From Roseovarius sp. (GTDB lineage: Bacteria > Pseudomonadota > Alphaproteobacteria > Rhodobacterales > Rhodobacteraceae), in the NCBI GenBank assembly GCA_029212365.1, contig JARGOC010000023.1:1-55185 (forward strand): DNA of 55,185 nt, read 5' to 3'. Position numbers and translations under genes: made by a program. Shown one piece after another: positions 25,892 to 35,217 of the stretch; position 1 is the stretch's first letter, and every line of letters starts with the position of its first letter. The notes beneath the pieces were generated by a model. The model had not been told where the DNA came from and did not search any database. It worked only from the letters and a program-made list of their open reading frames with translations.

Positions 25892-27307
25892 TTGGTTATT
25901 TCCAGTATTGCAGATGGAATCACGCGCCGGGTTGAAAACCTGTCGGGAAGCGTGTCTGAGGCCTTTTTTGAGCCAGTCATACGGCTAGGCGTCACTGGTC
26001 TTGCGCGCTCGGGTAAGACGGTGTTCATCACGTCTCTGGTGGCCAATTTGATGGACAGGGGTCGGATGCCGGGTTTGCTGGCGGCCTCTGAGGGGCGCAT
26101 CGAGGCGGCGTTTTTGCAGCCCCAACCTGATGATACGGTGCCGCGCTTTGAATATGAAGCACATCTGAGCGCACTGACCTCTCCCACGCCACATTGGCCT
26201 GACAGCACCCGTGCCGTGTCTGAACTACGCTTGTCACTGCGCGTGCGCCCATCCGGGTTGTTGGCCGGCTTGCAAGGGCCGCGCACGGTGCATCTGGATA
26301 TAGTGGATTATCCGGGCGAATGGCTGCTTGATCTGGCATTGCTGGACAAAAGCTATGCTGATTGGTCGCAGGAGGTTCTGACCCGCATAACGACGCGCAC
26401 AGAGGCAGCCGAGTTTCTGGCACAGACCAAGGCCGCAGATTTGAGTGCCCGAATTGACGAGCCCGCCGCCCAATCTCTGGCGCAGGGGTTCACCGCCTAT
26501 CTGAATGCTGCGCGTGATGCGGGGTTTTATGATTGTACGCCGGGGCGCTTTTTGCTGCCCGGCGATCTGGCCGGATCACCGGTTTTGACATTTGCGCCTC
26601 TGCCACGCCCTGCCAGCACGCCGCGCCGATCTTTGTGGCGCGAAATGGAGCGACGGTTCGAGGCGTATAAATCGAAAGTCGTCAAGCCGTTCTTCCGCGA
26701 TCATTTTGCGCGCATTGATCGCCAGGTGGTCTTGGTGGATGCGTTGGGCGCCATTCACAAAGGCCCCGGTGCTGTTGAGGATATGCGCGGCGCCATGGCT
26801 GATATTCTGGGGGCGTTTCGGCCCGGGCGAAATGCATTTCTAACCCGGTTGTTGATGGGGCGACGGGTAGAGAAGATCCTGTTTGCCGCCACCAAGGCAG
26901 ACCATCTACACCACCTTCAGCATGACAAACTGGCCGCGATCATGGCCGCCCTGACCCGCGAGGCGCGTGACCGGGCCGATTTTGCCGGGGCGCAGACTGA
27001 GGCCATGGCGCTGGCGGCCTTGCGCGCCACGGTTGAAGATCAGATGACACATGAAGGCGAGACGCTTGATATGGTGCGTGGCACTTTGCTGGACACAGGC
27101 AAGCGCGCGGCGTTTTATCCCGGTGCATTGCCCGATGACCCTGCAAGCCTGCTCAGTCAGGCGCGTGGCGGGGCAAACGCGTGGCTGGAGGCGGATTATC
27201 AGGTGATGCGGTTTGCGCCTGCACCTTTGTCGTTGAAACCGGGTGAAGGTCCGCCACATATCCGGCTGGATCGCGCCGCGCAATTTCTGATCGGAGACCG
27301 GCTGTGA
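25892..27307 (+). CDS. YcjX-family P-loop protein (DUF463)
   Basis: 471-residue GTPase-like protein of unknown biochemical role; in enterobacteria ycjX and ycjF belong to the phage-shock (Psp) stress regulon. Walker A GLARSGKT is at residues 36-43, and VHLDIVDYPGEWLLDL gives a Walker B/switch-like block at about 137-152. Family segments VVKPFFRDHFARIDRQVVLVD and FAATKADHLHH (an NKxD-like TKAD) follow. The start is a TTG at 25892 (LVISSIADGI); the first in-frame ATG is beyond the P-loop, so a non-ATG start is required. It is followed after 82 bases by the YcjF-type gene. Confidence 0.9.
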   Translation: MVISSIADGITRRVENLSGSVSEAFFEPVIRLGVTGLARSGKTVFITSLVANLMDRGRMPGLLAASEGRIEAAFLQPQPDDTVPRFEYEAHLSALTSPTPHWPDSTRAVSELRLSLRVRPSGLLAGLQGPRTVHLDIVDYPGEWLLDLALLDKSYADWSQEVLTRITTRTEAAEFLAQTKAADLSARIDEPAAQSLAQGFTAYLNAARDAGFYDCTPGRFLLPGDLAGSPVLTFAPLPRPASTPRRSLWREMERRFEAYKSKVVKPFFRDHFARIDRQVVLVDALGAIHKGPGAVEDMRGAMADILGAFRPGRNAFLTRLLMGRRVEKILFAATKADHLHHLQHDKLAAIMAALTREARDRADFAGAQTEAMALAALRATVEDQMTHEGETLDMVRGTLLDTGKRAAFYPGALPDDPASLLSQARGGANAWLEADYQVMRFAPAPLSLKPGEGPPHIRLDRAAQFLIGDRL

Positions 27308-27389
27308 GGCCGGGCGACGTGTTGCCTAGCCCAAACGCCGCAACGGCACATGTATCACATATCTGCCCAAACCCAACAGGAGTGGCAAG

Positions 27390-28388
27390 ATGAGCAAAGG
27401 CCCCATTCTGATAGACCTTGATGAGGCGCCCATTGGCCCTGGCCCTGACGCCGTCCCGCCTGTGCCCGAGTCCGAAACGCCGAGCTCACCAGAGGGGCGT
27501 GCGATGCAGACCGTTGCCACCTTGGCCGCACGCCGCCCGTCACGGCTGGCGCGGATGTTCTGGGGGGTGTTGGTGGCCATCCTTGGCGCTGTGGTTTCCG
27601 TTGCAGCCTGGGATTTCCTGACCGGGTTGATCACCCGCGCGCCTTTGCTGGGGTATGGGGTCACTGTGTTGGTGGGGGTATTCTTGCTTGTCCTTTTGAT
27701 CGGGGCACTGCGCGAATTGGCTGCATTTTCACGCTTGGCACGGATCGACAAATTGCACCGCGCGGCCGAGGCGGCCCTGATGGCCAATGATTTGCCGGGT
27801 GCGCGTCGCGTCACCCGCTCTTTGACACGTCTGTATGCTAGCCGCGAGGATACCCGCTGGGGCCGAGAACGGCTGGCGGAGTACGAGGCCGAGCAGTTTG
27901 ATGCGGATTCCCTGCTGGGACTGGCCGAGATCGAATTGCTGGCGCCGCTTGATAAAGCCGCCACCCGCGAAGTCGAAGCTGCCGCCCGGCAAGTGGCCGC
28001 CGTGACAGCGCTGGTGCCTTTGGCCATGGCCGATGTGGTGGTGGCCCTTACGTCTAACCTGCGGATGATCCGGCGCGTCGCCGAGATATATGGCGGACGT
28101 TCGGGCACATTGGGCAGTTGGCGACTGGCGCGCGCGGTTATGGCGCATCTGGTGGCCACGGGTGCTGTGGCCGTAGGCGATGACTTGATCGGCACCATCG
28201 CTGGTGGCGGTGTGTTGTCAAAGCTGTCGCGCAGGTTTGGCGAAGGGATTGTGAACGGTGCTCTGACCGCGCGAGTTGGTGTCGCGGCGATGGAGGTGTG
28301 CCGGCCTTTGCCCTTTGCTCGGACCAAACGGCCTTCTGTGACGGGGCTGGTGAAACGCGCGTTGACGGGGTTGTTTGGACAAGAATAG
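27390..28388 (+). CDS. YcjF-like inner-membrane protein (DUF697/TIGR01620)
   Basis: 332-residue membrane protein, the usual partner of YcjX. An acidic, proline-rich N-terminus of about 45 residues is followed by two adjacent helices (about 53-75 and 85-108), then a large cytoplasmic DUF697 domain with a hydrophobic stretch near the C-terminus (LARAVMAHLVATGAVAVGDDLIG). AACAGGAGTGGC precedes the ATG. Probably cotranscribed with the YcjX gene; together they suggest a membrane-stress function. Confidence 0.9.
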   Translation: MSKGPILIDLDEAPIGPGPDAVPPVPESETPSSPEGRAMQTVATLAARRPSRLARMFWGVLVAILGAVVSVAAWDFLTGLITRAPLLGYGVTVLVGVFLLVLLIGALRELAAFSRLARIDKLHRAAEAALMANDLPGARRVTRSLTRLYASREDTRWGRERLAEYEAEQFDADSLLGLAEIELLAPLDKAATREVEAAARQVAAVTALVPLAMADVVVALTSNLRMIRRVAEIYGGRSGTLGSWRLARAVMAHLVATGAVAVGDDLIGTIAGGGVLSKLSRRFGEGIVNGALTARVGVAAMEVCRPLPFARTKRPSVTGLVKRALTGLFGQE

Positions 28389-28419
28389 CGACTGCGCTCG
28401 CATATCAAAGTGCCAGCGA

Positions 28420-28830
28420 TCACCGTAGTTTTGGCACGCCGCCCGGCAGGGTTTCACGTTCAACCACGCCCGCACGCAGGGATCGGCCAATGCGATGCGC
28501 AAGGGCCGACCATGCGGCGGCCTGATTGGCGCTTAACTCAGCCTGCAAAACCGTGTCAAACAGATCAAGCCAGGTGGAAAACATCCCCGGCTTCACGTTG
28601 CCCGCTTTGAGATGGGCCGCCATTGGGCTGCCATCATAGCTGCGTTCATGCAGGATGGTATTGGCCCAGAAATTGGCCACCTTGGCCTCATGTGTCTCCC
28701 AATCACGGACATGCACAGCAAAGACTGGCCCCAATCCGGGATGGTCACGGATGGCGGCATAAAAGCGGGCGACAACGCGCTCAATCTCGGGGCGCGTGAT
28801 GTCAAATCTTGGGGGCAGGGCGGTGCTCAT
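28420..28830 (-). CDS. Group III truncated haemoglobin
   Basis: 136-residue 2-over-2 globin of the trHb3 class, which bind O2, NO or peroxide; function is not settled. It has the FYAAIRDHPGLGPVFAVHV N-terminal block, the WETHEAKVANFWAN helix and the proximal histidine in MAAHLKAG (His73). Its ATG overlaps the stop of the upstream FAD monooxygenase by four bases (ATGA), so the two are translationally coupled. It is convergent with the YcjF-type gene, 31 bases away. Confidence 0.92.
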   Translation of the reverse strand: MSTALPPRFDITRPEIERVVARFYAAIRDHPGLGPVFAVHVRDWETHEAKVANFWANTILHERSYDGSPMAAHLKAGNVKPGMFSTWLDLFDTVLQAELSANQAAAWSALAHRIGRSLRAGVVERETLPGGVPKLR

Positions 28831-30038
28831 GGTGCTTTCATGCCCTTACCCAACCCGGCTTGCAAGGGGGGCAGCAGATCTCCGCAGACCAATCGGGACA
28901 GAAGGTGCGGCGCAGGCGGGATTTGCGCCATCGGTGCCAACAGGTGGTTACGCAATGCGGGCAACACGCGGCTATGGGATTGATATAGCGGCGTAAAGAG
29001 CGCGCTCATCGCCTGATAAGCCCATAAATGCCAGCGCCGGGATTTGTGATATCGCGTCAGTGCTTCGGGCAGATCAGCGCCCGCCGTCAACGCCTGTGCA
29101 AGGGCCCATGCATCCAGCAGCGCCATATTCGCGCCTTGGCCCAGTTGCGGGCTGGCGCGATGCGCAGAGTCGCCGATATGGATCAACCCGCGCGCCACAG
29201 GGGTGCGCAGGCTGCCGTGGGAATAAAAGGCGGCTGTCATATCGCCGTGGCAGGTGACATCCGCCAAATAGGGGGCTGCGTCGGGCCACAGGGTGCTTGC
29301 ATCCGCTTTCCAGGCTTCAATCGGGGTGGTGCGCCATGTCTCCAGCTCGGGCCGGGTCAATGACCAGAAAAGGGCCGCCTTGCGCGTCGTACCGCCGGGC
29401 AGCAGGCCAATAGGCAGGACCCCAACCATGCGCCGGGCTGCCTCATAGCGCTGCGAGAGCTGATGATCGGGCAGGGGGGCGTCCTTGGGCCAATCCACCG
29501 TACCCCAGATTGCACCATATGGCAGTGCGCGCGCCTTGAGAGGCGAAAGCGGCGAGCCTGCCCCTGCGGCATCAATGATCAGATCGTAAGGCGGGCTGGT
29601 GTCACCATTGGCAAAGATCAACTGGCGCTGGGCGGTGTCTGTAACACCAGTGACTTCGTGGCTGGCGACAAGAGTGACCCCCGTGGTGGCCGCGGCGAGG
29701 TGTACGGCGTGAAACAGCGCGGCACGGTGCAGGGCCAGCCCATGACGGGGGGTGCTTTTGCGCGGCGCATAGCGGACATCCAGAATGGGCAGGCGTTTGC
29801 CAGCGGCATGACCCAGCATATGCGTGATTTGCGCGCCATGCGCCTCGGCCACATCCAAGGCACCAATCCGGGCCAGAACGGCCTGCCCGACGGGTTGAAT
29901 CACCAAACCCGAGCCAACCGGACGCGGTGTGTCGAACTGGTCATAGACGGTCACTTCATGGCCCGCCTGCGCCAGTGCTGCGGCTGCGGCCAACCCGCCA
30001 ATGCCTGCCCCTGCGATACCGATTGTCAGAGGTTTCAT
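28827..30038 (-). CDS. FAD-dependent monooxygenase (aromatic hydroxylase/UbiH class)
   Basis: 403-residue class A flavoprotein monooxygenase, using NAD(P)H and O2 to hydroxylate an organic substrate. It has the Rossmann GAGIGGLAAAAALAQAG motif at 10-26, a DLIIDAAGAGSPLS (DG-like) block, and the second FAD motif GDSAHRASPQLGQGANMALLD. The start at 30038 (MKPLTIGIAG) is clear; longer readings only add low-complexity leader. It overlaps the truncated haemoglobin gene downstream by four bases. The substrate is unknown; it is nearer to salicylate-hydroxylase-like proteins than to UbiH/UbiF. Confidence 0.9.
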   Translation of the reverse strand: MKPLTIGIAGAGIGGLAAAAALAQAGHEVTVYDQFDTPRPVGSGLVIQPVGQAVLARIGALDVAEAHGAQITHMLGHAAGKRLPILDVRYAPRKSTPRHGLALHRAALFHAVHLAAATTGVTLVASHEVTGVTDTAQRQLIFANGDTSPPYDLIIDAAGAGSPLSPLKARALPYGAIWGTVDWPKDAPLPDHQLSQRYEAARRMVGVLPIGLLPGGTTRKAALFWSLTRPELETWRTTPIEAWKADASTLWPDAAPYLADVTCHGDMTAAFYSHGSLRTPVARGLIHIGDSAHRASPQLGQGANMALLDAWALAQALTAGADLPEALTRYHKSRRWHLWAYQAMSALFTPLYQSHSRVLPALRNHLLAPMAQIPPAPHLLSRLVCGDLLPPLQAGLGKGMKAP

Positions 30039-30178
30039 CGTCTGCCTCAATTGCTGTTCTTTGATGGCTAACTTACCGGTGGGCTGACGGATTGACACCC
30101 CCTCTGGACGTCGCCTTCTGACGGGCCTATAAGCCGGTTTAACATGACACGCACAGCGATCATTATTCGAATTATATG

Positions 30179-30209
30179 CCCGGCGCTCTGAGACTATCGA
30201 GCCGCCGGG
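30179..30209 (+). promoter_or_regulatory. Leader hairpin upstream of ileS
   Basis: CCCGGCG (30179-30185) pairs with CGCCGGG (30203-30209) across a 17-base loop, about 70 bases before the ileS start. No T run follows. It could be a leader structure or protein-binding palindrome; low confidence. Confidence 0.35.
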
Positions 30210-30277
30210 ACAAGGCGTTTGACCCATCACGCCGCCCCAAACATTTCCTGATACATCTTCGATGAAGGACGCCACAC

Positions 30278-33193
30278 ATGTGTGCCGACACCCCTGAAAC
30301 ACCCGACTACAAAACCACCCTGAACCTGCCGAAAACTGATTTTCCCATGCGTGCAGGCCTGCCCAAACGCGAGCCTGTATGGCTGGAGCGCTGGGCCGAG
30401 ATGGGCATCTATGACCGCCTGCGTGCCAAGGCCGAGACGAGTGAGCGCAAGCCCTTTACCCTGCATGACGGGCCGCCCTACGCCAACGGCCATCTGCATA
30501 TCGGTCACGCGCTGAACAAGATCCTCAAGGATATGATCGTGCGCAGCCAGCAGATGATGGGGCGTGATGCGCGTTACATCCCTGGCTGGGATTGCCACGG
30601 TCTGCCCATCGAGTGGAAGATCGAAGAGCAATACCGCAAGAAGGGCCGCAATAAAGACGACGTGGATGTTGTTGATTTCCGTCAGGAATGTCGCAAATTC
30701 GCCGAAGGCTGGGTTGATATTCAACGCGATGAATTCAAGCGTCTTGGGGTGACGGGCAAATGGTCCAAACCTTACAAGACGATGGATTTCCGCTCGGAAC
30801 GGATCATTGCCGAGGAATTCCAGAAGTTCCTGATGAACGGAACGCTTTATCAGGGGTCAAAACCTGTGATGTGGTCGCCGGTGGAACGCACCGCGCTGGC
30901 CGAGGCCGAGATCGAATACCACGATCACAAAAGCCACACGATCTGGGTGCCATTCTCGCTGCGTGGCGAGGCTGGTGATCTGGCTGGCGCGCGCGTTGTT
31001 ATCTGGACAACCACGCCCTGGACGATCCCGTCAAACAAGGCTGTGGCCTTTAATCCCACCATCAACTACGGCCTCTACAAAGTTGAGGCGACGGAAGAAG
31101 AAAGCTGGACAAACCCCGGTGATATTTACCTTTTTTCTGATGCTCTGGCCGAGGATGCGCTGGGCAAATCCCGTGTGACCGAGTTTACCCGTGTGCGCGA
31201 TGTGAGCGCAGATGAGCTGGGCCGTCAGACACTGGCCCATCCGTTTGCTGGCCTGGATGGCGCGGATGGTTTCTGGGATTACGACGTGCCGATGATCGAC
31301 GGCGATCATGTGACCGATGAGGCGGGCACGGGCTTTGTGCATACGGCCCCTTCCCACGGCGCGGATGACTATGAAGCCTTCGTCAAGCGCAACTGGATTG
31401 ACCGGATGACCCACAATGTGGGCGAAGAATCCGAGTTTCTGCCGCATGTGCCGTTCTTCGCCGGACTGCAGGTGTTTGACCGCAAGGGCAAGGAAGGCAA
31501 AGCCAACACTGCTGTGATTGCCAAACTGGTTGAGGCCGGTGGCATCATTGCGCGGGGGCGGGTGACGCATAGCTATCCGCACAGCTGGCGCTCAAAGGCG
31601 CCGATTGTGTTTCGCAACACCCCGCAATGGTTCGCCGCTGTGGACCGCCCCGTGGGTGACGGGAAGGACCAATATGGCACCACGATCCGTGAACGCGCGC
31701 TGCGCTCGATCGACGAATTGGTGACATGGACACCCAAAACCGGGCGCAACCGGCTGTATTCGATGATCGAAGCGCGGCCCGATTGGGTGTTGTCACGCCA
31801 ACGCGCCTGGGGTGTGCCTCTGACGTGTTTCACCAAGAAGGGCGCTTTGCCCACCGATGATGATTTCCTGCTGCGTGACGACGCGGTGAACGCCCGTATT
31901 CTGGAGGCGTTTGAAGCGGAAGGGGCTGACGCCTGGTATAAACCCGGTGCGAAAGAACGGTTCCTGGGCAGCGATTTTAGCGCTGATGACTGGGATCAGG
32001 TCTTTGACATTCTTGATGTGTGGTTTGATTCCGGCTCTAGCCATGCGTTTGTTTTGCGTGACCGTGAAGATGGGTCTGAGGACGGGATGGCCGATGTCTA
32101 TCTTGAGGGCACGGACCAGCATCGCGGGTGGTTCCATTCGTCCATGTTGCAGGCCTGCGGCACCATTGGACATGCGCCCTACCGTGCGGTTGTCACCCAT
32201 GCGTTCACCCTGGATGCCAAGGGCAACAAGATGTCCAAATCCCTGGGCAATACGATTGTGCCCGAAGAAGTGGTCAAACAATATGGTGCAGATATTCTGC
32301 GCCTGTGGGTGGCGCAAACGGATTATGTGCATGATCACCGGATCGGGCCTGAAATCTTGCAGGGCGCGGCTGATAGTTATCGCCGGTTGCGCAATACCAT
32401 GCGCTTTATGCTTGGGGCTTTGGCGTATTATTCCGATGCTGATCGGGTTGATCCATCTGAGATGCCCGAGTTGGAACGCTGGGTGCTGCACCGTATGGCC
32501 GAGTTGGATCACAAAGTGCGCAGCAGTTATGCCAGCTATGATTTTCAGGGCATGTTTCAAACCGTGCTGAACTTCTGCACGCTTGAACTGTCTGCCTTCT
32601 ACTTCGATATCCGCAAGGACGTGTTGTATTGCGATGGTGATACGCTCGAGCGGCGTGCCGCACGCACGGTGTTGGATTTGCTGTTTGAACGGCTGACCAA
32701 ATGGCTGGCTCCGGTGCTGGTGTTTACGATGGAGGAAGTGTGGTTGTCACGGTTCCCCGGGCAGGAACACTCAGTGCATCTGGAGGATTTCCCGGACACG
32801 CCGGGGGAATGGCTGAACGAGCCGTTGGCGGCGAAATGGGCGCAGATCCGGCAAGCCCGCCGGGTTGTGACCGCGGCACTGGAAGTGCAACGCACCGACA
32901 AGGTCATTGGCGCGTCACTCGAGGCGGCCCCCGTGGTGCATGTGCGTGATGCGGATATGCTTGGTGTGCTAAAATCAGTGGATTTTGCGGATATCTGTAT
33001 CACCTCTGACATCTCGCTTAACGGCGATCCTGCCCCGGATGAGGCCTTTCGTATGCCCGAAGCAGACGGCGTGACCGTGGTCTTTGAGCGCGCTACGGGT
33101 GAGAAATGCCAGCGGTGTTGGAAAATCCTGCCAGATGTAGGCCATCATGCACATGCGGGCACATGCGCGCGTTGTTCAGAGGCTTTGGGGTAG
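30278..33193 (+). CDS. ileS: Isoleucyl-tRNA synthetase
   Basis: 971-residue class Ia synthetase. HIGH motif in [12 protein letters not shown] (His74-His77), an editing domain at roughly 200-420, and KMSKS in [10 protein letters not shown] (about 650). A C-terminal zinc site is given by CQRCW and CARCSEAL, typical of the bacterial (mupirocin-sensitive type) enzyme. AAGGA lies upstream of the ATG at 30278. Divergent from the FAD monooxygenase gene; the 239-base gap holds the promoters and a small hairpin. Confidence 0.98.
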   Translation: MCADTPETPDYKTTLNLPKTDFPMRAGLPKREPVWLERWAEMGIYDRLRAKAETSERKPFTLHDGPPYANGHLHIGHALNKILKDMIVRSQQMMGRDARYIPGWDCHGLPIEWKIEEQYRKKGRNKDDVDVVDFRQECRKFAEGWVDIQRDEFKRLGVTGKWSKPYKTMDFRSERIIAEEFQKFLMNGTLYQGSKPVMWSPVERTALAEAEIEYHDHKSHTIWVPFSLRGEAGDLAGARVVIWTTTPWTIPSNKAVAFNPTINYGLYKVEATEEESWTNPGDIYLFSDALAEDALGKSRVTEFTRVRDVSADELGRQTLAHPFAGLDGADGFWDYDVPMIDGDHVTDEAGTGFVHTAPSHGADDYEAFVKRNWIDRMTHNVGEESEFLPHVPFFAGLQVFDRKGKEGKANTAVIAKLVEAGGIIARGRVTHSYPHSWRSKAPIVFRNTPQWFAAVDRPVGDGKDQYGTTIRERALRSIDELVTWTPKTGRNRLYSMIEARPDWVLSRQRAWGVPLTCFTKKGALPTDDDFLLRDDAVNARILEAFEAEGADAWYKPGAKERFLGSDFSADDWDQVFDILDVWFDSGSSHAFVLRDREDGSEDGMADVYLEGTDQHRGWFHSSMLQACGTIGHAPYRAVVTHAFTLDAKGNKMSKSLGNTIVPEEVVKQYGADILRLWVAQTDYVHDHRIGPEILQGAADSYRRLRNTMRFMLGALAYYSDADRVDPSEMPELERWVLHRMAELDHKVRSSYASYDFQGMFQTVLNFCTLELSAFYFDIRKDVLYCDGDTLERRAARTVLDLLFERLTKWLAPVLVFTMEEVWLSRFPGQEHSVHLEDFPDTPGEWLNEPLAAKWAQIRQARRVVTAALEVQRTDKVIGASLEAAPVVHVRDADMLGVLKSVDFADICITSDISLNGDPAPDEAFRMPEADGVTVVFERATGEKCQRCWKILPDVGHHAHAGTCARCSEALG

Positions 33194-33239
33194 CTGTTGT
33201 CAAACTGAATGGCTGTGCCATGCTGTATAGATTGGGGAT

Positions 33240-33290
33240 GAGGGGCGCGGCCCCTCAAACTCCCCGGGATATTTGCGGCAAGAAGATGGG
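33240..33290 (+). repeat. Dispersed intergenic repeat, copy B
   Basis: Hairpin GAGGGGC-N3-GCCCCTC (33240-33256), then AAACTCCCCGGGATATTT, then GCGGCAAGAAGATGGG. It matches copy C (minus strand) closely through the core and tail. It lies between ileS and the L,D-transpeptidase gene and ends 13 bases before that gene's TTG start, so it forms most of its leader. Confidence 0.8.
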
Positions 33291-33302
33291 AAAGGGGCAG
33301 GT

Positions 33303-33803
33303 TTGACGGTAGATGATCTGGTTCTGACGCCGACAGGCCTGCGGTTTCGTGGGCGGCGCTATCCTTGCACCATTGGGCGTGGAGGTATCCGGGCGGACAA
33401 GCGGGAAGGTGATGGGGCCACCCCTGTGGGGGTTCACCGTGTTGTGGGCATGTTTTATCGTGCGGACAGGATGGCGCGGCCGGCGGATTGGGCAGAGCCT
33501 ATTCTGCCGGGTGATTTGTGGTCGGATGCCTCTGGTCAGCCGGAGTATAACCATTTGGTGCAAAAGCCTTATGCGCATTCACATGAGGTCATGCGCCGGG
33601 GTGACCCTTTGTATGATTTGGTGATGATCACTGATTGGAATTGGCCGGATGCGCACCCTGGTGCCGGGTCATGTATTTTCATTCATCAATGGCGCAGGCC
33701 GGGGTATCCAACGGCGGGATGCGTGGCGTTTCGGCGTGATCATTTGCGCATGATTGCAGGGCAGCTACAGCCCGGTGCGCGATTGATTGTTCGGGGGCGC
33801 TGA
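33303..33803 (+). CDS. L,D-transpeptidase-family protein (YkuD catalytic domain)
   Basis: 166 residues, nearly all one L,D-transpeptidase domain. The catalytic block is HQWRRPGYPTAGCVAF (His128, Cys140). No signal peptide is visible, as in a large set of short alphaproteobacterial relatives. The start is a TTG at 33303 with AAGGGG six bases upstream. Residues TVDDLVLTPTGLRFRGR align with the usual family N-terminus, so I reject the TTG 30 bases earlier. It lies 109 bases after ileS. Confidence 0.85.
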   Translation: MTVDDLVLTPTGLRFRGRRYPCTIGRGGIRADKREGDGATPVGVHRVVGMFYRADRMARPADWAEPILPGDLWSDASGQPEYNHLVQKPYAHSHEVMRRGDPLYDLVMITDWNWPDAHPGAGSCIFIHQWRRPGYPTAGCVAFRRDHLRMIAGQLQPGARLIVRGR

Positions 33804-33828
33804 TTGGGATCAGCTTCGGATCGTAGTG

Positions 33829-34482
33829 TTAGCCGTAATCGCGCGCGCCAAATATCGCCGAGCCCACACGCACATGAGTGGCCCCCAGGGCAATGGCGGT
33901 TTCGAAGTCGCCGCTCATGCCAATAGACAGGCCCGATAGGCCGTTGCGTTTGGCGATCTTGGCCAAAAGGGCAAAATGCAGGCTGGGTTCCTCATCTGCG
34001 GGGGGGATGCACATCAGGCCTCTGACGGGCAGGTCCAGTGCTTTGCAATCGTTGATGAATGTATCGGAATCACGGGGCAGCACGCCGGCTTTTTGCGGCT
34101 CTTCGCCGGTGTTGATTTGCAAAAAGAGATCAGGACAGTGGCCCATCTCTTGGGCCAGCCGGGCAATTGTGGTGGCCAGTTTCGGGCGGTCCACTGAATG
34201 GATGGATTGAAATAACTCAAACGCCTGGCGCGCTTTGTTGGTTTGCAAGGGGCCGATCAGGTGCAACTCAATGCCGTCAAACTGCTCACGGAAGCCGGGC
34301 CATTTGCCGGCGGCCTCCTGCACGCGGTTTTCGCCAAAGATGCGGTGTCCTTGGGTCAGAACCTCTTCAACACGTTGATTTGGCTGCACTTTGGAAACAG
34401 CAATCAAGGTGACATCGCCGCTTGTGCGGCCTGCTTTGGCTTCGGCTTTGCGAATACGGGACTGAATATCATTGAGGCTCAA
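33829..34482 (-). CDS. yggS: YggS-family PLP homeostasis protein
   Basis: 217-residue PLP-binding alanine-racemase-like barrel protein (YggS/PROSC), which buffers cellular PLP. The PLP lysine is Lys31 in LIAVSKVQPN. Later blocks are FGENRVQEAAGKW, HLIGPLQTNKA and GLSIGMSGDFETAIALGATHVRVGSAIFG. The start is a TTG at 34482 (LSLNDIQSRI, matching the usual MSLN... start) with AGGA upstream. ATGs upstream add an unrelated Cys-rich leader, and the next ATG lies beyond the lysine. Confidence 0.94.
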   Translation of the reverse strand: MSLNDIQSRIRKAEAKAGRTSGDVTLIAVSKVQPNQRVEEVLTQGHRIFGENRVQEAAGKWPGFREQFDGIELHLIGPLQTNKARQAFELFQSIHSVDRPKLATTIARLAQEMGHCPDLFLQINTGEEPQKAGVLPRDSDTFINDCKALDLPVRGLMCIPPADEEPSLHFALLAKIAKRNGLSGLSIGMSGDFETAIALGATHVRVGSAIFGARDYG

Positions 34483-34677
34483 GGCGGGTGTCCTGCAAAA
34501 GGGCTGTGTGACGCCATGCTTGCCACAGCCGGTAATGCGACGGCAATCCCAAACTTGGGCCCAAACCAAGGGGAGAAATGGCACGCAACATGGAGAAAGC
34601 CCGCAGGGCGCGCCAAACATCTTGCCCCTTCCGCCCAGCTTGGATAGTAGGGAAGGGCAACTAATTCGGACGGTAAC

Positions 34678-35166
34678 ATGATCCTTTCGCGCCTTTTAAA
34701 TGCCTCGCTCTTTGTTGGCTGTATGGCCCTGCTTGTGGCCTGTGGCCAAAGCGAGACCAAACTGGACCCCAATGTTGGCACGGTTGCCAGCGGGCGCGAA
34801 TCCAAAGGGGCTGCACGGGTGCAGGACGGTGGATCGCTGTTTGATATTTTCAAAGGTGGTGTGGGCGAGGTGAAGGTCAACCGCTTCTTGTGGACGGCCA
34901 GCCTTGAAGTGTTGAACTTTCTGCCCGTGCAATCGGCCGATCCGTTTACCGGAATTATCACCACTGGATATGGCCGCCCACCGGGTGGGGGACGGGCGTA
35001 TCGCGCGACAATCCTGATCAGTGATCCGGCGTTGGATGCGCGCTCGTTGAACGTGGCGTTGCAGACCAGTGGGGGTGGCGCAGTTTCGGCAGGCACTCAG
35101 CGCGCGGTTGAGGACGCCATTTTGAACCGGGCGCGCCAATTGCGTATTCAGGCCGGCAAGTTCTGA
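34678..35166 (+). CDS. DUF3576-family lipoprotein
   Basis: 162-residue predicted lipoprotein: the hydrophobic N-terminus ends in LLVACGQS, with lipidation at Cys22. The body is DUF3576: FDIFKGGVGEVKVNRFLWTASLEVL, then NFLPVQSADPFTGIITTGYG, then a C-terminal helical AVEDAILNRARQLR. Function unknown. In many alphaproteobacteria a DUF3576 gene sits directly in front of leuS; here a glycosyltransferase gene on the opposite strand separates the two. Divergent from yggS. Confidence 0.88.
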   Translation: MILSRLLNASLFVGCMALLVACGQSETKLDPNVGTVASGRESKGAARVQDGGSLFDIFKGGVGEVKVNRFLWTASLEVLNFLPVQSADPFTGIITTGYGRPPGGGRAYRATILISDPALDARSLNVALQTSGGGAVSAGTQRAVEDAILNRARQLRIQAGKF

Positions 35167-35217
35167 GTTAGAGCGGTTTGGCCTTTGCGCCGGGTTTGGG
35201 GGCGCGGGTGAAGGGTG

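Noticed and set aside
31793..32560. 255-codon reading antisense to ileS
   Set aside because: Shadow of the ileS catalytic region; no independent start signals or domain.
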